From contig NZ_KB913018.1 in the NCBI RefSeq assembly GCF_000383975.1, positions 124,001-188,000 on the forward strand: a DNA stretch of 64,000 nucleotides. The letters run 5' to 3'. Every line of letters starts with the position of its first letter. Position 1 is the stretch's first letter. The DNA comes from Natronorubrum tibetense GA33. GTDB taxonomy: Archaea; Halobacteriota; Halobacteria; Halobacteriales; Natrialbaceae. The notes under the pieces are model-generated. The model had not been told where the DNA came from. It did not search any database and saw only the letters and a program-made list of their open reading frames with translations. This document shows positions 33,731 to 43,116 of this stretch, piece by piece. A program made the translations under genes and the position numbers.

Positions 33731-35049
33731 CAGAGCCTCCGATAGGTAAAGTCGTTCAGTTGTCCTTGCTCTTCGAACGTTCCGTCAACGTCGACTAACA
33801 CCGGATCGTCGGCCATTTCATAGGCCAAATCGCCGAATGGCAACCCGTGGAACTCACTATGAGGCGTGCCGATGACGAGTGCGTCGAACCCCTCGACAGA
33901 GAGTTCCTCCTGCACATCGATTCCAAACTCCTCACGCATGAGGTCGTCATCTGCATGCGGATCGAAGCCGACAACCTCGATACCGTACTCCTGAAGTTCG
34001 TCGATAACGCCGTCGATCGCAGACGTGCGAATATCATCGACGTTCGGTTTGTACGTCAATCCAGCGACGAGCACCCGGCTGTGCTGGAGCACGTTTTCGC
34101 TCTCGTTGAGGGCCTTGATGGTCATCTCAGCAACGTGGGTTGGAACGTACTCGTTGACCTCACGGGCCTTCTGGATCAGTTCGGGTGCGAAGCCCTGCTG
34201 TTCGCTCTCATAGATCAGATAGAACGGATCGACGGGAATGCAGTGACCGCCGACCAGTCCTGGACGATACTCATGAAAGTTCCACTTCGTACCTGCGGCC
34301 TCGAGCACAGCCTCCGTCTCGAGACCCAGATGATCACACGCCACGGCTAACTCATTGACCAGCGCAATGTTCAGGTCACGCTGCGTGTTCTCGACACACT
34401 TCGCCGCTTCGGCGGTCTCGATCGTCGGAGCGCGGTGTACCCCAGCATCGACGACCGTCTCGTACAATGCGGCGAGTTCGGTAAGTGTCTCGTCGGTCAA
34501 CCCACTCACGATTTTGACGACATCTGCGAGACCGTGATCACTATCGCCGGGGACCATCCGTTCGGGCGAATATCCGACACCGAACTCCTCCCCAGCGTCG
34601 AGTCCAGAAGACTGCTCAATCGCGGGCACGAACACCTCACGGGTTGCGCCTGGATACACCGTCGACTCGAGGACGACCGTCGCCCCTGGTTGAAGGTGTG
34701 CACCGATCGTCTCCCCGGCCGCCTCAACCAATCCGAGATCAGGTTTCTCGAGATCATCGACGGGCGTTGGCACCGCCACGATTACGATTTCCGCCTCTGC
34801 CACCAGTCCCGGTTCTGTCGTAAATTCAATCTCGCTGGCAGCGATCGCATCGTTACCGACATCACCCGTCGGATCAACGCCTGCCTCCAGGGTCGCCACT
34901 TTTTCGGCGTCGATATCAACACCCCACACGTCGTGGCCCACGCTGTCGAACGCTTGGGCCAGTGGGAGGCCGACATACCCCAGCCCAACGACACAGAGCT
35001 GTGTCTGTGTACCATCGAGGGCAGACTCCGCGTACGTCTGGTCACGCAT
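33730..35049 (-). CDS. UDP-N-acetylhexosamine dehydrogenase (WecC-like), first gene of glycan operon
   Basis: This 439-residue protein has the NAD-binding VVGLGYVGLPLAQAF (20-34), ESTVYPGAT, GYSPERMVPGD and the catalytic-cysteine motif GLVGGHCIPVDPFYL (Cys270). The GHC(I/V)PVDP form with STV(Y/P)PGTT is typical of UDP-ManNAc/GlcNAc dehydrogenases rather than UDP-glucose dehydrogenases, which read GGSCFPKD as in the copy at 47738. It makes a uronic acid nucleotide sugar by two successive oxidations. It heads a leftward operon of at least six genes down to 28139. Confidence 0.88.
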   Translation of the reverse strand: MRDQTYAESALDGTQTQLCVVGLGYVGLPLAQAFDSVGHDVWGVDIDAEKVATLEAGVDPTGDVGNDAIAASEIEFTTEPGLVAEAEIVIVAVPTPVDDLEKPDLGLVEAAGETIGAHLQPGATVVLESTVYPGATREVFVPAIEQSSGLDAGEEFGVGYSPERMVPGDSDHGLADVVKIVSGLTDETLTELAALYETVVDAGVHRAPTIETAEAAKCVENTQRDLNIALVNELAVACDHLGLETEAVLEAAGTKWNFHEYRPGLVGGHCIPVDPFYLIYESEQQGFAPELIQKAREVNEYVPTHVAEMTIKALNESENVLQHSRVLVAGLTYKPNVDDIRTSAIDGVIDELQEYGIEVVGFDPHADDDLMREEFGIDVQEELSVEGFDALVIGTPHSEFHGLPFGDLAYEMADDPVLVDVDGTFEEQGQLNDFTYRRL

Positions 35050-35473
35050 CGCTGTCGCTCCCGACAGTGTAGTTCTGTCTGTGATTCAGGTTCATCCCGT
35101 GTAACTGATTGTCACTCTGTTCAGAGTGTACTTCTATAAGTGTCTCAATCATTGCAGATTTGATATTGTCATTTTTTCCAGTAATCGTACGACGGCAGTA
35201 TTTCGGCTTCCAATTTATCATTCGTACGCACCACCACCGTTCCCAATATTTCAGTTAAAGAGTACTATAGAGAGAACTGGTAAATATCTATTGGTTATGT
35301 AATTCACGGGTCAGTATTTTTTGATCATCGGCCGTTGTGTATTAGAATTAGGGAGATGGTGCGAGACGGAGCGAAGAACCTACTTGCTCTTTGCAAACGC
35401 GGTAGCTTCCATCTTGAGAACTAGTCACAAGACCGAAACCTTATCTGTCGGATATGAGATGTGGTAATCAGGA
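35050..35473. other. Intergenic control region between the glycan operon and a zinc-finger gene
   Basis: Besides the palindrome, an AT-rich stretch (35140-35340) holds no gene. A TTATCTG box at about 35440 lies some 30 bases before the ATG at 35474 and would give that small gene a leaderless transcript. Confidence 0.4.
35113..35140 (-). promoter_or_regulatory. Promoter and 16-base palindrome of the glycan operon
   Basis: On the minus strand, CTTATAGAAG (35140-35131) is a TATA-like box. Immediately downstream is the perfect palindrome CACTCTG-TT-CAGAGTG (35113-35128, read on the plus strand). A start site about 26 bases after the TATA centre would fall near 35110, so the palindrome lies between TATA box and start, where a bound repressor would block transcription. 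The leader to the ATG at 35049 is then about 60 bases. Confidence 0.55.
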
Positions 35474-35632
35474 ATGCAATACGGCAGGGTTCAGGAAATA
35501 GAGTTGCTCGAGCGATTGAAAGGGAATGACTGTCAGTTTTGTACAGACGGCTCGCTCGTGCCGGGAGAGTACAAGGGAAACAGCGCCGTACTCTGTCAGA
35601 GTTGTCAGACACCCGCCGTCCAACTCTGGTAG
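35474..35632 (+). CDS. Small zinc-ribbon protein (52 residues)
   Basis: ATG 35474 to TAG 35630-35632 encodes 52 residues with two CxxC knuckles: NDCQFCTDGSLVPGEYKGNS and VLCQSCQTPAVQLW. This matches the pattern of the small one-domain zinc-finger proteins that haloarchaea encode in large numbers (the HVO_A0556 type). The TATA-like box 30 bases upstream supports the start. The role of the family members is mostly regulatory or unknown. Confidence 0.7.
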   Translation: MQYGRVQEIELLERLKGNDCQFCTDGSLVPGEYKGNSAVLCQSCQTPAVQLW

Positions 35633-35736
35633 CGAGTTCGGTTGTCTCCTCGAACCGTATCCGAACGCACGATGGCTGCGAAGATTTCTGTCGGTCCGGT
35701 TTTGCCAATACAGTCAGTTCACGACTGTGCAGCACC

Positions 35737-35907
35737 GTGATCTCTGATTTGAGCAAGAGACTCGACGCACTGAGCTGGGCACCCGAATATGAAAGTGATG
35801 AGGGAGTCCGGATAGCCGCCCGCGAACTGTTTATCGGGCTCGAGGATACCCCACGCGTCGTCCCCAAAAAGTTACATCCCCAGTCGGTGATCACCGTTTC
35901 GTCCTGA
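35737..35907 (+). CDS. Possible small protein (56 residues), unrecognised
   Basis: A frame from GTG 35737 reads ISDLSKRLDALSWAPEYESD, then EGVRIAARELFIGLEDTPRV, with haloarchaeal composition. The same frame is open further upstream with atypical composition. It follows the zinc-ribbon gene by about 100 bases. Whether it is translated is uncertain. Confidence 0.3.
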   Translation: MISDLSKRLDALSWAPEYESDEGVRIAARELFIGLEDTPRVVPKKLHPQSVITVSS

Positions 35908-36056
35908 CCACCGATCGAACGCGCTGGGACCGGCTACTCATATACACCGAGATACCTCTTATACAACTCCCGTGACGCGATCAAAAAGCGTAACACTACT
36001 TAAATCAGACACAGCGACACCTGAAGGGGTATCTGTCAGACCACTCGAATAGGAAG

Positions 36057-36182
36057 GTGAATGGACACTCAATTTTTGCATGGGTTGCAGGTATCGTCCT
36101 CACCATCGTGCTCTTCGTTGGCAGTTTCCTCGCTACAGTAACAATCGCTGGCGTCGCAATTGAGAGCTTGAGGCGGAGCTAA
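36057..36182 (+). CDS. Possible 41-residue single-span membrane protein
   Basis: A GTG at 36057 after AGGAAG opens a 41-codon frame. It has one strong membrane segment (IFAWVAGIVLTIVLFVGSFL) and a basic end (IESLRRS). The hydrophobic pattern with a positive-inside tail is suggestive, but no homologue is known to me. Confidence 0.4.
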   Translation: MNGHSIFAWVAGIVLTIVLFVGSFLATVTIAGVAIESLRRS

Positions 36183-36324
36183 CAAACCCGCCAACATCAA
36201 TCAGCGAGCAATCGTCTCGAGAAACTGCACAGTGATGACGCGACCGTTCTCCTAACTCGGCGGCCTGCAGCCAGTGCCAAACGATGTACGAGTGCCCCGT
36301 CGAAGAAGCTTCGAAAACACCTCG

Positions 36325-36331
36325 TTTATAT
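36325..36331 (+). promoter_or_regulatory. TATA box of the epimerase gene
   Basis: TTTATAT lies 24-30 bases before the ATG at 36355, the spacing for a leaderless haloarchaeal transcript. Confidence 0.55.
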
Positions 36332-36354
36332 CAGTGGCGTAACTGCATCCGGGC

Positions 36355-37341
36355 ATGCAAATCCTCGTAACAGGTGGCGCCGGCTTCATCGGCGGCCATA
36401 TCGCTGAAGGCCTCGCCAAGGGCGGACATGACGTTACAGTCATCGACAGCTACGTCCCCTACTACAATCTCGGTATCAAGGATCGCAACGTCGACGCCAC
36501 CAAAGCAGCAGCCGCGGCAACCGACGGCAGCTACACCCTCGTCGAGGGCTCGATCACGAACGAAGACCTTCTCGACGAACTGGTCGCCGATACCGACGTC
36601 ATCTACCACCAGGCCGCCCAGGCGGGCGTCCGCAAGAGCGTCGAAGAACCAGCCAAGGTCAACCGCTTCAACGTCGACGGTACGGTCAACGTCCTCGAGG
36701 CCGCCCGCAGCCACGATATCGACCGGGTCGTAGTCGCCTCCTCCTCCTCAGTGTATGGCAAACCGGAGTACCTGCCATACGATGAGGCCCACCCGACCAC
36801 CCCCGTCTCACCCTACGGCGTCTCCAAACTCGCCACCGAACAGTACACCCGCGTCTACAACGAGGTCTATGGGCTTCCCACGGTTGCCCTCCGCTATTTC
36901 ACCGTCTACGGCCCCCGGATGCGCCCCAATATGGCGATGACAAACTTCGTCTCGCGCTGTCTGCACGGCGAATCACCGGTCATCTACGGCGACGGCACAC
37001 AGACACGGGATTTCACCTACGTTGGCGATATCAAACGCATCAACGAACAGCTCCTCGAGGACGACCGCGCGGACGGCGAAATCCTGAACATCGGGTCGAC
37101 AGACAACATCGATATCACGACGCTCGCCGAAGTCATCCGGGACGAAATTAATCCATCCCTCGAGCTCGAGTACGGCGAGCCTCGAGAGGGCGATGCCGAA
37201 CACACCCATGCGGACATTTCGAAGGCTGCCGAGATTCTGGACTACGAACCGACAACCGATATCCGCGACGGGGTCCAGCAGTTCATCGATTGGTACCGAG
37301 AGAATCAGGAGTGGTATGACCCGCTCGTCCGGAACTCATAG
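36355..37341 (+). CDS. NAD-dependent sugar-nucleotide epimerase (GalE/SDR family)
   Basis: In this 328-residue protein the Rossmann motif GGAGFIGGH is at 7-15. The catalytic set is SSSSVYG (129-135) with Tyr154 and Lys158 in SPYGVSKLATEQY, and the substrate region is YFTVYGPRMRPNMAM. It interconverts hexose (or hexuronic acid) epimers on UDP or a similar carrier for glycan synthesis. It has its own TATA box and is not part of the leftward operon. Two decayed copies of the same family lie at 15.8 kb and 49.1 kb. Confidence 0.9.
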   Translation: MQILVTGGAGFIGGHIAEGLAKGGHDVTVIDSYVPYYNLGIKDRNVDATKAAAAATDGSYTLVEGSITNEDLLDELVADTDVIYHQAAQAGVRKSVEEPAKVNRFNVDGTVNVLEAARSHDIDRVVVASSSSVYGKPEYLPYDEAHPTTPVSPYGVSKLATEQYTRVYNEVYGLPTVALRYFTVYGPRMRPNMAMTNFVSRCLHGESPVIYGDGTQTRDFTYVGDIKRINEQLLEDDRADGEILNIGSTDNIDITTLAEVIRDEINPSLELEYGEPREGDAEHTHADISKAAEILDYEPTTDIRDGVQQFIDWYRENQEWYDPLVRNS

Positions 37342-37443
37342 ACACTCTGCTGCCCGGCATCGAGACAGAGCGTACCGGCTACGGTTGTGCCGCCCACGTC
37401 CTCGTGGATACGTCACACGCAACGAACGCGATATTGTGAGCCA

Positions 37444-37578
37444 TCACTTGTCCCCAGCTGGGATATCCGAGCCACAGACGGTACAGATATCGAGCTGCCA
37501 GGGAACGGTTCGCTTGATCGGCGTCTCTGTCGCACACTGCTGACAGAACGCCGATCCCCGGCCGCGTTCCTCACCCAT
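37444..37578 (-). CDS. Small zinc-ribbon protein (44 residues)
   Basis: From ATG 37578 the protein reads MGEERGRGSAFCQQCATETP and then WQLDICTVCGSDIPAGDK: two CxxC pairs 16 residues apart, a classic minimal zinc ribbon. The longer frame upstream has atypical residues and is not used. It lies just after the 3' end of the DUF1616 gene on the same strand, with 62 bases between them. Confidence 0.6.
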   Translation of the reverse strand: MGEERGRGSAFCQQCATETPIKRTVPWQLDICTVCGSDIPAGDK

Positions 37579-37640
37579 ATATCTCCTGTTGCTATTGCTA
37601 ATTATGAATGTAACGCACAAGAACTGTTGTGCGCACTCAG

Positions 37641-38705
37641 TCATGCTTCGTCGACGTCGATCCAGAGTTGGGCGGCATACGGCGCTGACTCCATTGCGGG
37701 TTCGTCAGGCACGTCATCCGGATAGAGCAGCCAGACCAGGCGGACGTCCTCGCCAGTCATTGTGGGGGCCACATCGTGGGGGTGATGCCACGTCTCATCG
37801 TGGTCGAGTTGTGTCTCGAAACGCTCGAGTTCGCGTTGGTCTTCGACGACCGTTTCGTTGCCCGCCTCGACAACCGATTGTTCGAGGACGACGACGGTGT
37901 AGTCGACAGTGCGGTGTTCGTGATTGTCGACGCCGACGATGATTTCCTGGGGCTCACCCTGAATGAACTCTTCGGGGTAGTTATCCATGACGAGTTCGCC
38001 GTCATCGTCTTCTCCGAGGAGGTAGACCGCAGAGAACCGCTCATGGTCGGGCGGGACGACGACCGCGTAACTGACTGTCCCAACTGCCAACACGACTGAC
38101 GCAACTAGAAGCACGGTCAGTGCAGTGTCGGCGCGACTATCGGTCGAAAGCAGTGCCTCGCGGCTGGTGACGTACCATTCGCGATAGGGCACGTGGAACC
38201 GCTCGTCCGGCGGGAGTTCCCACCGGCGGACGGCAGCGACGGCGACAGCCACGATGGTAACGGCGCTACCGGCGACCATGATCGGCACCAGCCGAATGCC
38301 CCACGGCGTGAAGTTCAAGATGAGTCCGAGCAGCGGCGTGATGGCGATACTGAGCCCGATCGCGAGCGCCGCGCGTTCGATCCCATCGATTCCCTCCGAG
38401 AAACGATTCGAGAAGCCCCCGTTCTCGGCGGCCGGTGGTTCAGCATCGAGGCTTGAGTCGGTTGACTCGCGTGCTGTGACCGATGACGAGCCGTCTTCGG
38501 GGAATAGCGCTGCGATGACGGCATAGCCGGGCACAAATATGACGAACACCAGTCCCAGCGGGATTCGCAGTGGCGTCTCCCGGACAACGGGTGCGAACAC
38601 GGCGATGTTCGTCAGCGCGACCAAGATGAGGATGGCAGCGAGATCGGCCGGTAGGCGGCGTACTGGTCGCGGGAGCATCGCCACCAGTGTTCGCGACGCA
38701 TCCAT
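37641..38705 (-). CDS. DUF1616 membrane protein
   Basis: From ATG 38705 the protein has 354 residues. The N-terminal hydrophobic segments (LPADLAAILILVALTNIAVF; IPLGLVFVIFVPGYAVIAAL) with the FVPGY motif are characteristic of DUF1616. More segments follow at about residues 100-180 and 210-230. The C-terminal 140 residues are an extracellular Ig-like domain (VMDNYPEEFIQGEPQEIIVG; NHEHRTVDYTVVVLEQSVVE). Archaeal DUF1616 proteins often sit beside glycosylation or cell-surface genes; the function is unknown. Confidence 0.82.
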   Translation of the reverse strand: MDASRTLVAMLPRPVRRLPADLAAILILVALTNIAVFAPVVRETPLRIPLGLVFVIFVPGYAVIAALFPEDGSSSVTARESTDSSLDAEPPAAENGGFSNRFSEGIDGIERAALAIGLSIAITPLLGLILNFTPWGIRLVPIMVAGSAVTIVAVAVAAVRRWELPPDERFHVPYREWYVTSREALLSTDSRADTALTVLLVASVVLAVGTVSYAVVVPPDHERFSAVYLLGEDDDGELVMDNYPEEFIQGEPQEIIVGVDNHEHRTVDYTVVVLEQSVVEAGNETVVEDQRELERFETQLDHDETWHHPHDVAPTMTGEDVRLVWLLYPDDVPDEPAMESAPYAAQLWIDVDEA

Positions 38706-38899
38706 TCGGCCGTACGTAGCAACGACGGTGATAAAAACAAACCGGTTACTCGATCCACCGATCACATCTAAACCGTTGCTCGAGTCCCAGCGAATGACGG
38801 GTTCAATGTACGTCTGGATCGCGACGGACCCGCACGACTGTGACCCACTACAGTCGAACCCGAAGCAGGCAAAATTCCCCCGATAAAAGGAGATGGACA

Positions 38900-41116
38900 C
38901 TAATCATCGGCTGCCGTAAACTGGTCCGTATCCGTTGAGGAATCTGCGGGTCCACAGAGTTCGCGGGCGCGCTCAAGGATCGGCTCGGCCGTCTCGTCAG
39001 CGACACCGTCGCGACCGAAGGCGGCCCGTTCATACCCCTCGGTCACCGCCTGAAGGGACTCAGTTCGGTCGGCAGCCGTGTCACAGTACGCGCGATAAAA
39101 CTCCCAATGGGTGAGCGTACCCGTCGCCTCGAGGTGGACGGCGAGTGAGGCGCGAACCGCGTGGTAACTAGTCTGAACGGCGGTGTCAGGGTCGCCGGCA
39201 GCGAGGCGGTCGGCCGCGTGCGCCAGCAGCGGTTGAGCGACCGCTGGATCCGGTTCCGGCGCCGCCGGTGATCTTGGCGTCTGCGCAGCGGTCTCGACCG
39301 CTGCTTCATCCGGCCCCCTCCGGTCACCGGCCACCGACGGTGCATCCGTCGTGCTGGGTCCACGGACGCGCCACCAGTAGCCGGCGGCGCCACTCCCAGC
39401 AAGAACGACAACAGCCACGACGGCCCACGCCCACGTTGGTAGGCCACCCGCACCGCCAGGGGGTGCAACCGTCGCAGCAATCGCCGTCTCTGCCAGGTTC
39501 GTCTCCACGTCGTCGTGGACCGCTATGAGTTCAACGTCTTCGTCGGCCGCGTCCGCGGGCAGCGAGATTGTCCCCTCAAACGTACCCGTCTCGTCAGTCG
39601 ACAGCGTCTCAAGATGAGTGCCGTCGGCCTCGATTCCGACCGCCACATCCGCGACGCCGTCGTCATCGACCATCACCGTCCCCTCGAGCGCTACCGTCTC
39701 GTCGTCGACCCGCGCCGCCTCGAACGCAAGTTCAGGTTCAGTCTCCGTGATAGTGACCGTCGTCGTCGCAGAAGTGGGTGTAAGTGCTCGATCAGTGACC
39801 GCTGGCTCGACGGTCAACGCTTGCTCGCCGGCGGGAACAGTGGCAGGTACGGTGACGTTTGCGGCGGAAGAGGTGTTGGCAGTACCAATCAGCGAGTCGT
39901 ACTCTGCGTCCGGATCCGACGGGAGGGTACCCACGTCAGTACCATCGATCGTGACGGCCATAGGGACGGCCGCATCGACCGGCTCTCCGTCGACCGAGAG
40001 GGTGGTCTCAAGACTCAGTTCGTCGCCGTAGGCCAGTGGGTCGGGTTCGACGCTCGACATCGACAGAGCCGGTTCGACCGGCTCGATCTCAGTTGGAACA
40101 GTCGTCTCGGCACCGAGCTGGCCCGCTTTTGGATCGGGTAGATACGCAACGGTCAGCGTGTCCGTGTCGGCTGGCACGGAAATCGGTCGATACTCGAACT
40201 CGAACGCACCCGTCTCGTCCGTCTCGGTCTGAATTTCCTGGTTGCCAACTGCCAGACGAATATCCTCATTGGCAATCGGTTCGCCGGCAGCAGTCTGCAC
40301 CTCGCCGGTGCCGACCAGTGGATCGGTGTACGAAATCGACGACTGCGACGCATCGACCGTCAGCTCGGTCGCCGCGAACTCCCGTTCACGAATGTCATGT
40401 TGGGTAGTTTGGACGCTTTCGTTCATCGCTTCAACCGAGGCCGCCGCCGCACTCAAGTCAGCGTCGGACCCTGCGCTGATCGCGTCATAGGCCTCAAGCA
40501 GTTGGTCACTGGCGGTCGCGATCTCGATCGCAAGCGCCTCGAGATCACGGGCACGATCGTAAGCGCGCTCGTCATCGCCTGCCTCGCGGGCCGCGTCGTA
40601 CTCTGCTTTCGTCTCGTTGTATTCGGCAACGGTCGCCAGCAATTCGTCGTGTTCTCGTTGGGCGTCCGTGGAGGCACTCGAATCGGACTCATCCCCAACG
40701 GCGACCTCGAGATATTGGGTGAGGCGTTCGCGGTACTCCGCATCAACGTAACCGGACAGCGCCGTCTCGCCATCACCGAGATCGCTCGCACTATCTTCGA
40801 GACGATCAGCAAGCCAACGTTCGACTGTTTCCCCGTCGCCGTCACCGTCGTACTCGTCAGGATTGCGGTGGCGGACAGGTTCCTCATCGTCCTCGTCATC
40901 CTGCAGCGCAAAGGCACCAACTGTCGCGGCGCCCTCGCCAGGTCCGGCTTCAGGCGCTGCAACAACCCCACCCATTGCGGCCACTGGCAAGCAGAGTAAC
41001 AGTGTTGCGAGGACGATCGTCCGACCGACGGGGAGGGTCACGATAAGCGACTTTGCATCAGACAGTAAAAAACTGTTCTCTTGATGGACGATCAGCGACT
41101 GTTGCTCGTTCACCAT
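38900..41116 (-). CDS. Membrane-anchored protein with C-terminal DUF4129 domain, MoxR cluster
   Basis: From ATG 41116 the protein has 738 residues. There is an N-terminal signal-like segment (GRTIVLATLLLCLPVAAMGG), a long acidic helical region (about 60-240) and repeated Ig-like or transthyretin-like beta domains (TDETGAFEFEYRPISVPADT; TDETGTFEGTISLPADAADE). A single membrane span follows (LPTWAWAVVAVVVLAGSGAA) and then a cytoplasmic helical domain (LAHAADRLAAGDPDTAVQTS; THWEFYRAYC) typical of DUF4129. Divergent from the DUF58 gene, it belongs with the MoxR/DUF58 system as its probable membrane partner. Confidence 0.75.
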   Translation of the reverse strand: MVNEQQSLIVHQENSFLLSDAKSLIVTLPVGRTIVLATLLLCLPVAAMGGVVAAPEAGPGEGAATVGAFALQDDEDDEEPVRHRNPDEYDGDGDGETVERWLADRLEDSASDLGDGETALSGYVDAEYRERLTQYLEVAVGDESDSSASTDAQREHDELLATVAEYNETKAEYDAAREAGDDERAYDRARDLEALAIEIATASDQLLEAYDAISAGSDADLSAAAASVEAMNESVQTTQHDIREREFAATELTVDASQSSISYTDPLVGTGEVQTAAGEPIANEDIRLAVGNQEIQTETDETGAFEFEYRPISVPADTDTLTVAYLPDPKAGQLGAETTVPTEIEPVEPALSMSSVEPDPLAYGDELSLETTLSVDGEPVDAAVPMAVTIDGTDVGTLPSDPDAEYDSLIGTANTSSAANVTVPATVPAGEQALTVEPAVTDRALTPTSATTTVTITETEPELAFEAARVDDETVALEGTVMVDDDGVADVAVGIEADGTHLETLSTDETGTFEGTISLPADAADEDVELIAVHDDVETNLAETAIAATVAPPGGAGGLPTWAWAVVAVVVLAGSGAAGYWWRVRGPSTTDAPSVAGDRRGPDEAAVETAAQTPRSPAAPEPDPAVAQPLLAHAADRLAAGDPDTAVQTSYHAVRASLAVHLEATGTLTHWEFYRAYCDTAADRTESLQAVTEGYERAAFGRDGVADETAEPILERARELCGPADSSTDTDQFTAADD

Positions 41117-41172
41117 ATCGTCGGGCACACCAAATCAGTAGTTTCAACACACCGCCCCGGCATCGATCCCGT

Positions 41173-42624
41173 ATGCGACCCACACGCCGACTCTGGGCAG
41201 CGCTTGCGCTCGCGGGCCTGCTCTCGGTGCTGGCGGTTCTCATCGCCAGACCCGTGTTGCTCGCGGGGGCCAGCCTGATCGGAGCGTGGGTCGTCACCCA
41301 ACAGTATCGCTTTCTCCGGGCCCTTGAGGATACCACAGACGGCCTTCAAGTCAGTCAGACCGCCGCCGCCACCGGCGCCCGTACCGGTGAGACGACACCG
41401 GTGACGCTTGTGGCGACCCACGAACCGGCGACCCCGCTCACCCTCGAGATCGACGCCGGCCTGCCACCCGCCGCTACTGCCGACACGCCGCTGTCACTCG
41501 TACTCGAGGCGGGCGACGCGGGCGCCGAACGAACGGTCGCTGTCGACTGGCCGGTCACTGGCGAACACCGCTTCGACGAGCCAACGATCACGGCCGGCGA
41601 TGATTACTTTCGTGAAACGCTTGCAGTCGGCTCAGCCCCGACGGTCACCGTCGAGCCCCGCGGGCCCAGAGCCATCCACGTCGGCGAGGGCGGCGATCGC
41701 ATCGCAACGGCCTACGGCGACCGCGAAGGTGGGCGGATGGGCTTCGGCCTCGAGCCTGCGGAACTACGCGAGTACGTCCCCGGCGACACGGCCGACCGAA
41801 TCGACTGGAAGGCCACCGCACGACTGGGGACGCCGTACGTCCGCGAATATGAGGCTGAGACCAACCGTCGGACGCTGTTGGTCGTCGACCACCGCGCGAC
41901 ACTCGCGACCGGACATGATGACGAGACGAAACTCGACTACCTCCGCGATATTGCGCTCGCACTGACGGCGAGCGTCCGCCGTCTTGGCGATCCCATCGGG
42001 CTGGTCACCGTCGACGACGCCGGCGTCTCGTTTCGCCTTGAGCCAGCAAGGACCCCGGCAACCTACGATCGGATCCGTCGACGACTGCTCGACCTCGAGG
42101 TGACCCCTGCGACGACAGCTGACAGCCGATCAACCACATCACTTCGCCTTGGCACCCGTCCAACGGCTGCTTCCGTCCGACAGAAACTCGGAGCGCTCGA
42201 CGACGCCGATGGAGCGTTCTCAGCGAGACTCCAGCCGTTTTATGCCACCCGCGAGGGCTATCGCGAGCGCATCGATGCAGAGCCCCTTTATGCCGCTGTT
42301 CGAACCAGCCAGCGCCGCGGACACGCCGCCGGCTGGACGGTCATCGTCACTGACGATTCGCGACCGACCGAACTGCGCGAGACGGTCAAGCTTGCGCGCA
42401 CCACCGGTGATGCCGTTCTGGTATTGCTCGCACCGACAGTCCTCTACGAACCGGGCGGCCTCGCCGATGTCGAACGTGCCTACGAACGCTACCTCGAGTT
42501 CGAACGGCTGCGCCGCGACCTCGCCAGGCTGACGGGCGTGACTGCGCTCGAAGTCGGCCCGCAAGACCGTCTCTCGACGGTACTCTCGGCGGGCCGAACA
42601 CGAAGGCGAGGGGAGGCAGCATGA
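41173..42624 (+). CDS. DUF58 protein, MoxR-associated
   Basis: From ATG 41173 (preceding frame discarded) the protein has 483 residues. It has two N-terminal membrane segments (LWAALALAGLLSVLAVLIAR; VLLAGASLIGAWVVTQQYRF), a beta-rich domain and the DUF58 core GFGLEPAELREYVPGDTADR with IDWKATARLG. A von Willebrand-like domain follows with RTLLVVDHRATLATG. DUF58 proteins act with MoxR ATPases in envelope-associated complex assembly or stress responses. The last four bases overlap the next start (ATGA). Confidence 0.88.
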   Translation: MRPTRRLWAALALAGLLSVLAVLIARPVLLAGASLIGAWVVTQQYRFLRALEDTTDGLQVSQTAAATGARTGETTPVTLVATHEPATPLTLEIDAGLPPAATADTPLSLVLEAGDAGAERTVAVDWPVTGEHRFDEPTITAGDDYFRETLAVGSAPTVTVEPRGPRAIHVGEGGDRIATAYGDREGGRMGFGLEPAELREYVPGDTADRIDWKATARLGTPYVREYEAETNRRTLLVVDHRATLATGHDDETKLDYLRDIALALTASVRRLGDPIGLVTVDDAGVSFRLEPARTPATYDRIRRRLLDLEVTPATTADSRSTTSLRLGTRPTAASVRQKLGALDDADGAFSARLQPFYATREGYRERIDAEPLYAAVRTSQRRGHAAGWTVIVTDDSRPTELRETVKLARTTGDAVLVLLAPTVLYEPGGLADVERAYERYLEFERLRRDLARLTGVTALEVGPQDRLSTVLSAGRTRRRGEAA

Positions 42625-43103
42625 GCGCAACGGCCGACCTGGACGGCAACCAGTGGGTGATGGTAAGTACGCTCGTCGCCCTCACTGTGCTCTGGACGAT
42701 CGTACTCGGCCCACTTGGACTCGCCGTAGGCCTCACGACAGCGGTGACTTGGTATGGGCTCGGGACGCCGTACGCGATCGCAGCCGGCCAGGTCATTCTG
42801 GTGGCAGGAACCGAGAGCCTCGCCCTCGAGACCATCCTGATCGTTGGACTCGGCTTCCTCGCCGTGGTGCTCGTCCCAATCGTCACCACCTCCACTCTCA
42901 GGGTCGTTGCCGTCACGCTCGCTAGTTTCGCCAGCTTCATCGGCCTAGCCTGGCTCGTGGCCCGTACCCAGCCGCTCTGGGTCGCTGCGGCCAGTGTCGC
43001 CCTTGCAATCACGCTCACGACATATGCGTGTCATCGCTACGAACGCGTCCGCCTCGGGCTCGTCCCGGAGGCGGCAACCGAGACGACCTCGATAGACCAA
43101 TGA
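42621..43103 (+). CDS. Four-span membrane protein of the MoxR cluster
   Basis: This 160-residue protein has four or five hydrophobic segments (VMVSTLVALTVLWTIVLGPL; LETILIVGLGFLAVVLVPIV; VVAVTLASFASFIGLAWLVA; WVAAASVALAITLTTYACHR). It starts inside the DUF58 stop and is followed 13 bases later by the next gene, so the three form one operon. No named function. Confidence 0.75.
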   Translation: MSATADLDGNQWVMVSTLVALTVLWTIVLGPLGLAVGLTTAVTWYGLGTPYAIAAGQVILVAGTESLALETILIVGLGFLAVVLVPIVTTSTLRVVAVTLASFASFIGLAWLVARTQPLWVAAASVALAITLTTYACHRYERVRLGLVPEAATETTSIDQ

Positions 43104-43116
43104 AGACGGACCACCC

